From Sulfuriroseicoccus oceanibius (GTDB taxonomy: Bacteria > Verrucomicrobiota > Verrucomicrobiia > Verrucomicrobiales > SLCJ01), in NCBI RefSeq assembly GCF_010681825.2, contig NZ_CP066776.1, positions 1,426,001 to 1,490,000 on the forward strand: 64,000 nucleotides of DNA, read 5' to 3'. The position numbers and the translations under genes were made by a program. This document shows positions 35,586 through 43,915 of this stretch, one piece after another; positions within the stretch are counted from its first letter, which is position 1; each line of letters starts with the position of its first letter. The notes under the pieces were generated by a model that worked only from the letters and a program-made list of their open reading frames with translations, made no database searches and was not told the origin of the DNA.

Positions 35586-36590
35586 ATGATGACCAAGACC
35601 AATTTTCGAACCCGTTGGCAGCGAGCATTGCTTGCCGTGGGGGCATTTGTCTCGCTGGCAGCCACGGTGCCCACCGTGGAGGCCCAAGTGGATGTGGTGG
35701 CGCGCGAGCCGGCGGTGTATGTGACCTGTGACGCGCTGAGCAGCGTCTCGTTTTACGAAAAAGGATCGCAGACCAAGTTCGCACCAGGTGGGTTCTCCAA
35801 GATCGCGACGGCGGTCGTGGCATTGGATTGGGTGGAGAAGACTGGGACTTCGATGTCCCAGGTGGCAGTGGTTCCCTTGCACCCGATGGGCCAGCAGTTG
35901 CGCAACCCGATGGGCTTGGTGGCCGGTGACCGGATCAAACTTCGTGATGCGGTGTACTCCGCGCTGCTCGGTGATGACGACGTGGCTGCGGTGACGATTG
36001 CCTCGCATGTGGGGCGCAACCTGGTGATGGCGCGGCGCAAGGCGGCCAACCCGGAAGAGGAGTTTGTCCAAGAGATGAACTATCTGGCGGCGATGTTGGG
36101 GATGAAGCAGACGCGTTTCGAATCGCCCGAGGGCATGCTGGCGGTGAAGAAGCGTGATGGCCGGACCACGGCGCGCGATCTGGCATTGCTGGCGGCCTAT
36201 GTGATGAACAAACCGTCCTTCAGGTTTTATGTGACGCAGCGTTCGCGTTCGATTTCTGTCGACCGTGTGGGCGGGGCCAAGCGGTTCAAGGTGACGAACG
36301 CGAACCGTCTGGTCGGGCGCAATGGCGTGGACGGTGTGATGGCCAATGTGCGCACGGGGCTGGGAGGCGCGGCCTTGGTTTCGGCCAAAAAGGCACCGGA
36401 TGTGCGTGAGTCTCCGGAGACTGGCGAGAGTGTGGTTTACCTCAAGCGCATTGTGGCAGTGGTGGTGGGAAGTTCCGATCCGCTCGGGGTGACGCCGCCA
36501 ATGCTGGAGCGGACGTGGAGTGAATGGGAGACGTGGCATGAGGGCGGGCGCAGGACGCCTGCCGAGCGGATTATTCGTCCTGCGGAGTAA
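35586..36590 (+). CDS. D-alanyl-D-alanine carboxypeptidase-like protein lacking catalytic motifs
   Basis: A 334-residue S11 (DacA) family protein with a signal peptide ending near TVPTVEAQ. The fold is recognisable (LLAAYVMNKPSFRFYV; NANRLVGRNGVDGV). The catalytic SxxK is replaced: FAPGGFSK has Gly69 at the serine position and keeps Lys72. The SxN motif is replaced by GDDD. The KTG triad after GVDGV reads MAN, with an RTG three residues later. A peptidoglycan-binding or regulatory role is more likely than hydrolysis. The ATG pair at 35586/35589 is preferred over 35493. Confidence 0.8.
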   Translation: MMTKTNFRTRWQRALLAVGAFVSLAATVPTVEAQVDVVAREPAVYVTCDALSSVSFYEKGSQTKFAPGGFSKIATAVVALDWVEKTGTSMSQVAVVPLHPMGQQLRNPMGLVAGDRIKLRDAVYSALLGDDDVAAVTIASHVGRNLVMARRKAANPEEEFVQEMNYLAAMLGMKQTRFESPEGMLAVKKRDGRTTARDLALLAAYVMNKPSFRFYVTQRSRSISVDRVGGAKRFKVTNANRLVGRNGVDGVMANVRTGLGGAALVSAKKAPDVRESPETGESVVYLKRIVAVVVGSSDPLGVTPPMLERTWSEWETWHEGGRRTPAERIIRPAE

Positions 36591-36606
36591 TGTCAGACCG
36601 ATTTGC

Positions 36607-36646
36607 AAATGGGGCGTGCGAGATCTGATCGCGCGCCCCATTTTTT
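36607..36646 (+). terminator. Intrinsic terminator after the DacA-like gene
   Basis: Stem AAATGGGGCG/CGCCCCATTT with a loop of about 17 nt, then a run of T. Confidence 0.85.
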
Positions 36647-36768
36647 GTGTCGCAGAGGAGCGGTGGTGCCCGGTGCTGCGCAAAATTTGGATTAGTGGTA
36701 GAATGTGCGGGCGATGATTTCATCCGAGCCGCGCGATAGTCGATGTGGCTCAGTAGAAAAGGAGCCAC

Positions 36769-37695
36769 ATGGCGGGTCGTTGTCAGATTTTGGGAGCTCC
36801 CGTGGATTCGGGGGCTAGAGCGCCGGGTTGTGAAATGGGACCGGCGGCGATGCGTGCTGCCGGGGTGGTGGCTACGTTGGCTGAGCTGGGCTGGGACGTA
36901 GAGGACTTGGGGGATGTGCGTGTGGACGATGTGCCGGCGATCGCGCATTCCAACCCGGCACTGCATGGACTGGGGGAGACGGTTGCGTGGACCAGGGCGC
37001 TGATGGATGCGGCTTACGCGGCGGCACGATCCGGCGCGTACGTTTTGTGTCTCGGCGGCGATCACAGTCTGTCAGCAGGGACGGTGGCGGGAGTTGCGAA
37101 ATACGCGGCGGAATTGGGGCGCCCGCAGTTTGTGCTGTGGCTGGACGCGCACTCGGACATCCACACGCTCGACACGACGGTCAGCGGGAATTTGCACGGC
37201 ATCCCAGTGGCCTACTTCACGGGGCAGTCTGGGTTTGATCCGTTTCCCGATGTGCCGCACCCGGTGCCGGCGGGAAATGTGTGCCTGCTTGGGATGCGGT
37301 CGGTGGACACGGCGGAAGGTGAGCGGCTGAAAGAGACTGCGATGGAGTTTCACGACATGCGGGAAATCGATGTGCGGGGCGTTTTGGTTGTGTTGGAGGG
37401 CTTTCTGCAGCGGGTCTCAGCGGCTGGAGGTAGGTTGCACGTGAGCTTGGATGTGGATTTTCTCGATCCTGGGATTGCTCCGGCGGTGACGACTCCGGTG
37501 GCGGGTGGTGCCACGTTGCGGGAGGCTCAGTTGGTGATGGAGCGGTTGAGCGACAGTGGCCTGGTGACGTCGGTAGACGTAGCAGAGTTGAACCCATTTC
37601 TCGATGAACGGGGGCGCACCTCCAAGATGCTGACCGATCTCGTGGCGCGGCTCTTTGGGAGGACGTTCCTCGAGGCTCCCACATCAACCACGTGA
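36769..37695 (+). CDS. Arginase-family ureohydrolase
   Basis: A 308-residue manganese ureohydrolase. Metal-binding motifs are complete: GGDHSLSAG, WLDAHSDIHT, and SLDVDFLDPGIAPAVTTPV. ELNPFLDERGRTS follows. It best fits arginase, giving ornithine and urea, because the next gene 3 bp downstream is ornithine cyclodeaminase. Agmatinase is less likely on that context. No urease is visible here. Confidence 0.88.
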   Translation: MAGRCQILGAPVDSGARAPGCEMGPAAMRAAGVVATLAELGWDVEDLGDVRVDDVPAIAHSNPALHGLGETVAWTRALMDAAYAAARSGAYVLCLGGDHSLSAGTVAGVAKYAAELGRPQFVLWLDAHSDIHTLDTTVSGNLHGIPVAYFTGQSGFDPFPDVPHPVPAGNVCLLGMRSVDTAEGERLKETAMEFHDMREIDVRGVLVVLEGFLQRVSAAGGRLHVSLDVDFLDPGIAPAVTTPVAGGATLREAQLVMERLSDSGLVTSVDVAELNPFLDERGRTSKMLTDLVARLFGRTFLEAPTSTT

Positions 37696-37698
37696 ATC

Positions 37699-38766
37699 AT
37701 GACAGCGAATCAGGAATCTGGAAACGAGCCTTCGCCGCTTGCCTTGGTGCCGTTTGTGTCGGTGGCGCACATGATGGAGTTGATCAACGGGCGTGGAGTC
37801 GAGCGGGTGTTGCGTGAGATTGCCGATTATATAGAGGAGGACTTTAAGAACTGGCCGCAGTTTCACAAGCAGGCGCGAGTGGCCGCGCATTCAGAGGATG
37901 GGGTGATCGAGTTGATGCCGGCGGCGGATGCGGAGCATTACGGGTTCAAGTACGTGAATGGGCATCCGAAGAACATGAGGGAGGGGTTGCAGACGGTGAC
38001 CGCATTCGGGGTGTTGGCGAAGGTGGCAAGTGGGTATCCGATATTGATTTCTGAGATGACCTTGCTGACCGCGTTGCGCACAGCTGCGATGTCAGCGTTG
38101 GCAGGAAGGGAGTTGGCGGCACCGGGTGCGACGACGATGGCGATGATAGGCAATGGTGCGCAGTGCGAGTTTCAGGCGATTGCCTTCAAGGCGTTGGTTG
38201 GGATCGGATCGGTGCGTCTGTACGATGTCGATCCAGCGGCCACTGCGAAGGTGGTGCGCAACTTGGCAAACCGGGGGCTCGATGTGGTGTCGTGCGCATC
38301 GGTCGAGGAAGCGGTTGAGGGGGCGCAAATCATCACGACCTGTACTGCGGCCAAGCGGCGTGCGGTTGCCGTGGCGGACGAGTTGATCCGTCCGGGCGTG
38401 CATCTTAATGCGATTGGTGGAGATTGCCCTGGCAAGACCGAGTTGGCAGTGGAGACTCTGAGGCGGGCGTCGATCTTCGTCGAATATGAAGAGCAGACGA
38501 GAGTAGAGGGGGAGATTCAACAACTTGAGCCTTCCTCTGCGGTGACCGAGCTCTGGCAGGTTCTGCGGGGGGAGGTGAGTGGGCGGAAGGATGCTCAGGA
38601 GATCACGCTTTTCGACAGTGTGGGGTTCGCGATCGAGGACTTTGCGGCGTTGCGCTATGTCCATGACCGCGTGACTGCCGGGGCAGCGCATGAGGAGCTG
38701 GATCTGTTGGCGGACCCTGATGACCCGCGGGACTTGTTTGGCATGATCCTGCGGGCCCAGACCTAA
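37699..38766 (+). CDS. Ornithine cyclodeaminase
   Basis: A 355-residue NAD-dependent enzyme of the OCD/mu-crystallin family converting ornithine to proline and ammonia. The N-terminal half has QARVAAHSEDGVIELMPA and KYVNGHPKN; the Rossmann part has MAMIGNGAQCEFQAIAFK and GVHLNAIGGDCPGKTEL. With arginase it gives a two-step route from arginine to proline. Its start lies in CACGTGAATCATG, a string also found in repeat text at 26345. Confidence 0.93.
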   Translation: MTANQESGNEPSPLALVPFVSVAHMMELINGRGVERVLREIADYIEEDFKNWPQFHKQARVAAHSEDGVIELMPAADAEHYGFKYVNGHPKNMREGLQTVTAFGVLAKVASGYPILISEMTLLTALRTAAMSALAGRELAAPGATTMAMIGNGAQCEFQAIAFKALVGIGSVRLYDVDPAATAKVVRNLANRGLDVVSCASVEEAVEGAQIITTCTAAKRRAVAVADELIRPGVHLNAIGGDCPGKTELAVETLRRASIFVEYEEQTRVEGEIQQLEPSSAVTELWQVLRGEVSGRKDAQEITLFDSVGFAIEDFAALRYVHDRVTAGAAHEELDLLADPDDPRDLFGMILRAQT

Positions 38767-39147
38767 CTGATCTTAACATGGCGGGGGGCTTGAGCGATGC
38801 TTGGTTGCTTGCCGTTCAGGTAGTCCGCCGGCATCGAGGATTGTGTCTGACCGCAGACGGAAGAGCGCGCCGCCATTCCGCCGAATTGACGGATCCGCTG
38901 GTATTGTCACATCCGAGCGGGGAGGTGCGGGCGAATTGTAAGTGCTCCCGTGGTGGATCTGCGGGGGCGTTCGATCTTTCATGTGCTGGCCGTGTTACAC
39001 CAATGTTGCCCCGCCTGTATTGATTGGATAAGTCTGGGCTGGAAAAACTCACTGAATGGGAGGGGATGTCTTGAGATATTCCGCCGTATCCCGAATGGTG
39101 GGACCATTCACTTGGATCACCCACGGAATAACGAACACAACGATATT
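38767..39147. other. Gene-free gap before phosphofructokinase
   Basis: About 380 bp with no recognisable gene, repeat or terminator. It must hold the pfk promoter. Confidence 0.4.
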
Positions 39148-40227
39148 ATGCGAATTGGCATCTTGAATAGCGGGGGCGACTGCCCAGGACTGAACGCAGT
39201 GATTCACGGGGTCGTCGGCGCCGCGGACAAACTCGGGTGGGAAGTGGTAGGCTTCACCGATGGCTTCGAAGGCATGCTTCCACCAGCGCGCTACCAGCTG
39301 CTGGACGTGAACAACACCATGGGGATCCAGAAGTTGGGCGGTACCATTCTTGGAACCACTAACAAAGGTAACTTCGGTGCGAAAGTGGGCGCTGGCAATG
39401 TGATGGAAGTGCCACACGAGATTGTTAACTCGGCACGCAAGACATTCGACGCACTGAACCTGGAAGGTCTCGTCATCATCGGTGGTGACGGAACCCTGAC
39501 CACCGCTCTGCAGCTTTGCAACATGGGCTGGCCAGTGGTCGGTGTGCCAAAGACCATCGATAACGACTTGCACGCAACCGCCCGTACCTTCGGATTCGAT
39601 TCCGCAGTGACTTCGGTGGTGGACGGCTTGGACCGCCTCCAGACCACAGCTGGCAGTCACGGCCGCGTGATCGTTCTGGAAGTGATGGGACGTCACGCCG
39701 GATGGATCGCCCTGCACGGTGGTATCGCCGGTGGCGCGAATGCGATTTTGATTCCAGAGATTCCATTCGACATGGACGTCGTCTGCGAGGCTGTGAACCA
39801 GCGTGAGAAGGATGGCAACAACTTCTCGTTGATCGTGGTGGCTGAAGGCGCACTGCCAGAGGGCGGTGAGCAGAGCTTCATCCAGACCGAAGGCGCAGCC
39901 AGCTCCGAGTACCGTCTCGGTGGCATTGGCGCCCGCGTGGCGGCTGAGATCGAGAAGCGCACCGGCAAAGAAACCCGCTCGGTGACCCTTGGTCACTTGC
40001 AGCGTGGCGGATCGCCAACCGCATTCGACCGTATCCTCGGAACCTGGTTCGGTGTGGAAGCGGTGAAGTTGATCGAGAAGAAAGACTTCGGCAAGATGGT
40101 GAGCTACCAGAGCGCGAGCGTTGGAGCGGTGCCGATCGAAGATGCGGTGAACCAATTGCGCCTCGTCGACCCAGAGGGCGAAGAAGTGAATGCAGCACGT
40201 TCGGTGGGCATTTGCATGGGCAAATAA
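39148..40227 (+). CDS. pfkA: 6-phosphofructokinase
   Basis: A 359-residue glycolytic kinase. MRIGILNSGGDCPGLNAVIHG opens the protein, so ATG 39148 is used rather than the open frame from 38950. The phosphoryl-donor loop is IIGGDGT (from about residue 111) and the second site PKTIDNDL (Pro134, Lys135). Gly in the first and Lys in the second is the mixed pattern found in some ATP-dependent and some PPi-dependent enzymes, so the donor is uncertain. A strong terminator follows. Confidence 0.93.
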   Translation: MRIGILNSGGDCPGLNAVIHGVVGAADKLGWEVVGFTDGFEGMLPPARYQLLDVNNTMGIQKLGGTILGTTNKGNFGAKVGAGNVMEVPHEIVNSARKTFDALNLEGLVIIGGDGTLTTALQLCNMGWPVVGVPKTIDNDLHATARTFGFDSAVTSVVDGLDRLQTTAGSHGRVIVLEVMGRHAGWIALHGGIAGGANAILIPEIPFDMDVVCEAVNQREKDGNNFSLIVVAEGALPEGGEQSFIQTEGAASSEYRLGGIGARVAAEIEKRTGKETRSVTLGHLQRGGSPTAFDRILGTWFGVEAVKLIEKKDFGKMVSYQSASVGAVPIEDAVNQLRLVDPEGEEVNAARSVGICMGK

Positions 40228-40269
40228 GCCTGCTCTCAGATCGAGAATTTCCCTGAGATTCAGGGGCTG

Positions 40270-40309
40270 ATTACCGCGGTGGATGCGAATTCCACCGCGG
40301 TAATTTTTT
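40270..40309 (+). terminator. Intrinsic terminator after pfkA
   Basis: Perfect 14-bp stem ATTACCGCGGTGGA/TCCACCGCGGTAAT with a 7-nt loop and a T run. Confidence 0.95.
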
Positions 40310-40356
40310 GGGTAAAATTTCGGATGACAATCGGGGAATCGTGCCCTTAGTAAGAT

Positions 40357-41811
40357 ATGGGTGAAATTCCTCTTGGTTTAAGCTTCGACGACGTCCTCCT
40401 GGTTCCGAAATTGAGCGAGATTCTGCCTGGCGATGCAGACCTCTCGACCAATGTGACCGCCAAGCTGCGGCTCAATCTGCCGGTGCTCTCATCGGCCATG
40501 GACACAGTGAGTGAATCCGAACTCGCCATTGCTCTCGCACGTGAGGGTGGTCTCGGTGTGATCCACCGCAACAACCTGATCGAAGAACAAGCCGCCATGG
40601 TCAAACGCGTGAAGCGTTCCGAGAATGCGGTGATCTACAATCCGCTGACGGTGACGCGTCGCCAGACGATCGGACAGATCAAGGAGATCATGTTCGAGCA
40701 CGGCTTCTCCGGTTTCCCAGTGGTGGGCGAAGAGGGCAAGCTCGAGGGAATGATCACCAGTCGTGACGTGCGCATCCTTGAGGATGACGCCGCCCTGGTG
40801 GAAGCCGTGATGACGCCGCTTGAGCGCCTCGTCACCGCTGCTGAGAACACGACCATCGAAGACGCCCAGCGCGTGTTGCACGAAAACCGTATCGAGAAGC
40901 TTCCGCTGATCAACGAAGCCGGCGAATTGGTCGGACTGATCACCGGTGCCGATATTGAAAAGCGTGCCGAGTTCACCAATGCAGCCAAGGACGCACACGG
41001 GCGCTTGCTCTGTGGTGCTGCGATTGGCGTGGGGCCTGACTGCGTGGACCGTGCAGTGGCACTGGCAGAAGCGGGTGCGGATGCGCTCTTCATCGATGCG
41101 GCGACTGGTCACACCTCCCGCGTGGTGGACGTGATCCGCATGGTGAAGGAAAAAGTGGATTTGCCGGTCGTGGCCGGAAACGTGGTGACCGAACAAGGTG
41201 CCAAAGATCTTTGCGATGCCGGTGCAGACGCCGTGAAAGTGGGTGTCGGTCCGGGATCGATTTGCACCACCCGTGTGATTTCGGGTGTGGGCATGCCGCA
41301 GTTTACCGCAGTGCAGAACGTGGCGCGCCACTGCCGCAAGGTGGGCGTTCCTGTGATTGCCGACGGTGGCATCCGTTACTCCGGTGACGTGGTGAAAGCT
41401 TTGGCCGCTGGTGCGGATCTCGTGATGCTTGGGTCATTGCTCGCCGGAACCCGCGAAAGTCCTGGCGCGACCGTTCACTTCGGTGGTCGTCGCTTCAAGC
41501 AGTACCGCGGCATGGGCTCGCTTCAGGCGATGCGCAAGGGCAGCGGTGACCGCTATGGTCAGAACAGCAGCGGCAAGTTGGTCGCAGAGGGCGTGGAAGC
41601 CCGCGTGCCATACAAGGGGCCATTGGCCGACGTTGTGTTCCAGCTGATGGGCGGTCTCCGCTCGGGTATGGGATATGTTGGTGCCAGCACCCTCGAGGAA
41701 CTGCGCGAGCGCGCCGAGTTCGTCCGCATCACCGCCGGCGGATTGCGCGAGAGCCACCCTCACGACATCACCATCACCGAGGAGCCGATCAACTACCAGC
41801 CGTCCAACTAA
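40357..41811 (+). CDS. guaB: IMP dehydrogenase
   Basis: Oxidises IMP to XMP, the first committed step to GMP. The 484-residue TIM barrel carries two CBS domains (about residues 95-210) inserted as usual. The active-site loop [17 protein letters not shown] contains catalytic Cys303, and the flap region [17 protein letters not shown] is complete. It precedes guaA by 48 bp in a two-gene GMP operon. Confidence 0.98.
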   Translation: MGEIPLGLSFDDVLLVPKLSEILPGDADLSTNVTAKLRLNLPVLSSAMDTVSESELAIALAREGGLGVIHRNNLIEEQAAMVKRVKRSENAVIYNPLTVTRRQTIGQIKEIMFEHGFSGFPVVGEEGKLEGMITSRDVRILEDDAALVEAVMTPLERLVTAAENTTIEDAQRVLHENRIEKLPLINEAGELVGLITGADIEKRAEFTNAAKDAHGRLLCGAAIGVGPDCVDRAVALAEAGADALFIDAATGHTSRVVDVIRMVKEKVDLPVVAGNVVTEQGAKDLCDAGADAVKVGVGPGSICTTRVISGVGMPQFTAVQNVARHCRKVGVPVIADGGIRYSGDVVKALAAGADLVMLGSLLAGTRESPGATVHFGGRRFKQYRGMGSLQAMRKGSGDRYGQNSSGKLVAEGVEARVPYKGPLADVVFQLMGGLRSGMGYVGASTLEELRERAEFVRITAGGLRESHPHDITITEEPINYQPSN

Positions 41812-41859
41812 CGGCGATCGATTCTCAACGTATCAATTACCAGCGACTCCACTCGATTC

Positions 41860-43383
41860 ATGGAAGAAATCAACCACGTTGCGGTCCTCGACTTCGGTTC
41901 GCAATACACACAACTCATTGTTCGCCGAGTGCGCGAACTCGGATACTTCGCCAAGCTCTACCGTCCTGAGGACGTGGCTGAGATTGGCAAGCCTGGTGCC
42001 ATCATTCTTTCCGGCGGGCCGAAGAGCACGTCGGAGGCGGATGCTCCGGACATCGACTTTGCCACGCTTGATGCCTACGGCGTTCCTGTGCTTGGTGTTT
42101 GTTACGGCATGCAGTTGCTGAACATTAAGTTCGGTGGCGAAGTGAAAGCCAGTGACAAGCGCGAGTACGGCCAGGCCATCATGAAGCCGGTGGCTTGCGA
42201 GGGGCTGTACGAAGGCGTTTCCGCTGAGTCCCAGGTTTGGATGAGCCATTCCGACACGGTGAGCAATTTGCCGGACGGATGCAGCGTGATTGCGGTCAAC
42301 CAGCACGACACACCGGTTTCCCTCCAGTGGGGTGAGCGTTACTTCGGTATCCAGTACCACCCGGAGGTGACCCACAGCCACGAAGGAACCCGTATTCTCG
42401 GCAACTTCCTGATGATGGCGGGTGATCTCCAGCCATTCCGCATCGAGGAGTTCCGCCGTGAGATCATCGACGGCATCCGCGACCGCGTGGGTGACAAGCA
42501 GGTCGTGTGTGGTGTGTCCGGTGGTGTGGATTCGACCGTGCTTGCCGTGCTTCTGCACGAGGCTGGTGTGAACATGCGCGCCATCTTTGTCGACAACGGA
42601 TTGTTGCGTAAGGACGAGGCCGCCGAGGTGGTCAACAACTTCCACCGCATGGGCGTGCCGATCGAGAAGGTGGATGCTTCCGAGCGCTTCCTGACCGCGT
42701 TGGCAGGTGAGACCGCTCCGGAGAAGAAGCGTGTCATCATTGGCAACCTTTTCCTCGACGTCTTCTGGGACGCTGTGGGGGATGCTGAAATTCTCGCTCA
42801 GGGGACTCTCTATCCTGACGTCATCGAAAGTGCCTCGAACGAGAATTCGAAGGCCTCGAAGATCAAGACCCACCACAACCGCGTGGACCGCGTGCTCGAA
42901 CTGCAAGCGCAGGGCAAGGTGCTCGAGCCATTGGCTGAGTTGTTCAAAGACGAAGTCCGCGAGCTCGGTGCGTCGTTGGGAATCGCCAAGGACATTTTGA
43001 ACCGTCACCCATTCCCAGGTCCGGGCCTTGCGGTTCGTTGCCCGGGTGACATCACCAAGGAGAAGCTCGACATCATCCGTGAGGTGGATGCGATCTTCAT
43101 CTCGCGCCTCAAGGATCACGGCTGGTATGACAAGGTCTGGCAGGCCTACGGTGCGTTGGTGCCGGTCAAGACCGTCGGGGTGAAGGGTGACGAGCGCTCG
43201 TACGAGTGGGCGTGCTCGCTCCGTGCCGTGGTGTCCGAGGATGCCATGACCGCGGACTGGGTGGAGTTGCCTTACAGCATCCTCCGCGAGTCGAGCAACA
43301 TGATCCTTAACAGCGTCGCGGGCATCAACCGTGTGCTCTTCGACGTGTCGAGCAAGCCGCCTGCATCCATTGAGTGGGAGTAA
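41860..43383 (+). CDS. guaA: GMP synthase (glutamine-hydrolysing)
   Basis: Converts XMP to GMP using glutamine and ATP. The N-terminal class I amidotransferase has GVCYGMQLL with nucleophile Cys81 and the HPEVTHS histidine. The ATP pyrophosphatase P-loop is GVSGGVDSTV near residue 220. The C-terminal dimerisation domain includes FPGPGLAVRCPGD and ends KPPASIEWE. The 507-residue length is normal. Confidence 0.98.
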   Translation: MEEINHVAVLDFGSQYTQLIVRRVRELGYFAKLYRPEDVAEIGKPGAIILSGGPKSTSEADAPDIDFATLDAYGVPVLGVCYGMQLLNIKFGGEVKASDKREYGQAIMKPVACEGLYEGVSAESQVWMSHSDTVSNLPDGCSVIAVNQHDTPVSLQWGERYFGIQYHPEVTHSHEGTRILGNFLMMAGDLQPFRIEEFRREIIDGIRDRVGDKQVVCGVSGGVDSTVLAVLLHEAGVNMRAIFVDNGLLRKDEAAEVVNNFHRMGVPIEKVDASERFLTALAGETAPEKKRVIIGNLFLDVFWDAVGDAEILAQGTLYPDVIESASNENSKASKIKTHHNRVDRVLELQAQGKVLEPLAELFKDEVRELGASLGIAKDILNRHPFPGPGLAVRCPGDITKEKLDIIREVDAIFISRLKDHGWYDKVWQAYGALVPVKTVGVKGDERSYEWACSLRAVVSEDAMTADWVELPYSILRESSNMILNSVAGINRVLFDVSSKPPASIEWE

Positions 43384-43417
43384 GCGGATCGCTCTGATCG
43401 AACGATCTTAAAACAGA

Positions 43418-43450
43418 AGCCGGTGCGACTCAGGTTGCACCGGCTTTTTT
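43418..43450 (+). terminator. Intrinsic terminator after guaA
   Basis: Nine-base-pair stem AGCCGGTGC/GCACCGGCT with a 10-nt loop, then six T. Confidence 0.9.
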
Positions 43451-43490
43451 GATGTTTGGCAGGAAACTGCCCACGCAGAGAAGGAAGGAC

Positions 43491-43844
43491 TCAATAATTG
43501 AGCTTCCGCGTGCTGACGATGTTGCCGTCCTGATCGGAGAGGGCGATGATGATGAAGTTCGGGTTGGTTCCGATCGGGTGGAAGATGTGGGCTTCCTGGT
43601 CTGGGGCGATGTCGATGGTAAATGATCGCTCGACCCATTCGTGGGGGCGGTGGTCGGTGACGGTGGTGTACATGGGCTCACCAAAGCCACGGACCAGTTC
43701 GTCCACCGTTGCGCAGGACTTGGCGTACTTCACTGCGTCCGCCTTCTGGACCGCTGCATCGATGTGTGCAGTGAGCGCGCCCACACTGATGATCAGGAAG
43801 AGTGTGGCTGCGAGAATTCGGGCGGCTTTTGGCGGCTCGGCCAT
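43491..43844 (-). CDS. Small secreted or anchored protein, unknown
   Basis: A 117-residue protein with one N-terminal hydrophobic segment (ILAATLFLIISVGALTA) and a soluble part containing CATVDELVRGFGEPMY and a possible beta domain (FIIIALSDQDGNIVST). The segment resembles the SmpA/OmlA-like pattern of small exported proteins, but weakly. Nothing nearby suggests a role. Confidence 0.55.
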   Translation of the reverse strand: MAEPPKAARILAATLFLIISVGALTAHIDAAVQKADAVKYAKSCATVDELVRGFGEPMYTTVTDHRPHEWVERSFTIDIAPDQEAHIFHPIGTNPNFIIIALSDQDGNIVSTRKLNY

Positions 43845-43915
43845 CCTTCATGATGTCCTTTTATCGGTAGTGGAGTCAATTACTGATCACGCACAATCGC
43901 TAGAGGGAGCTCTAT

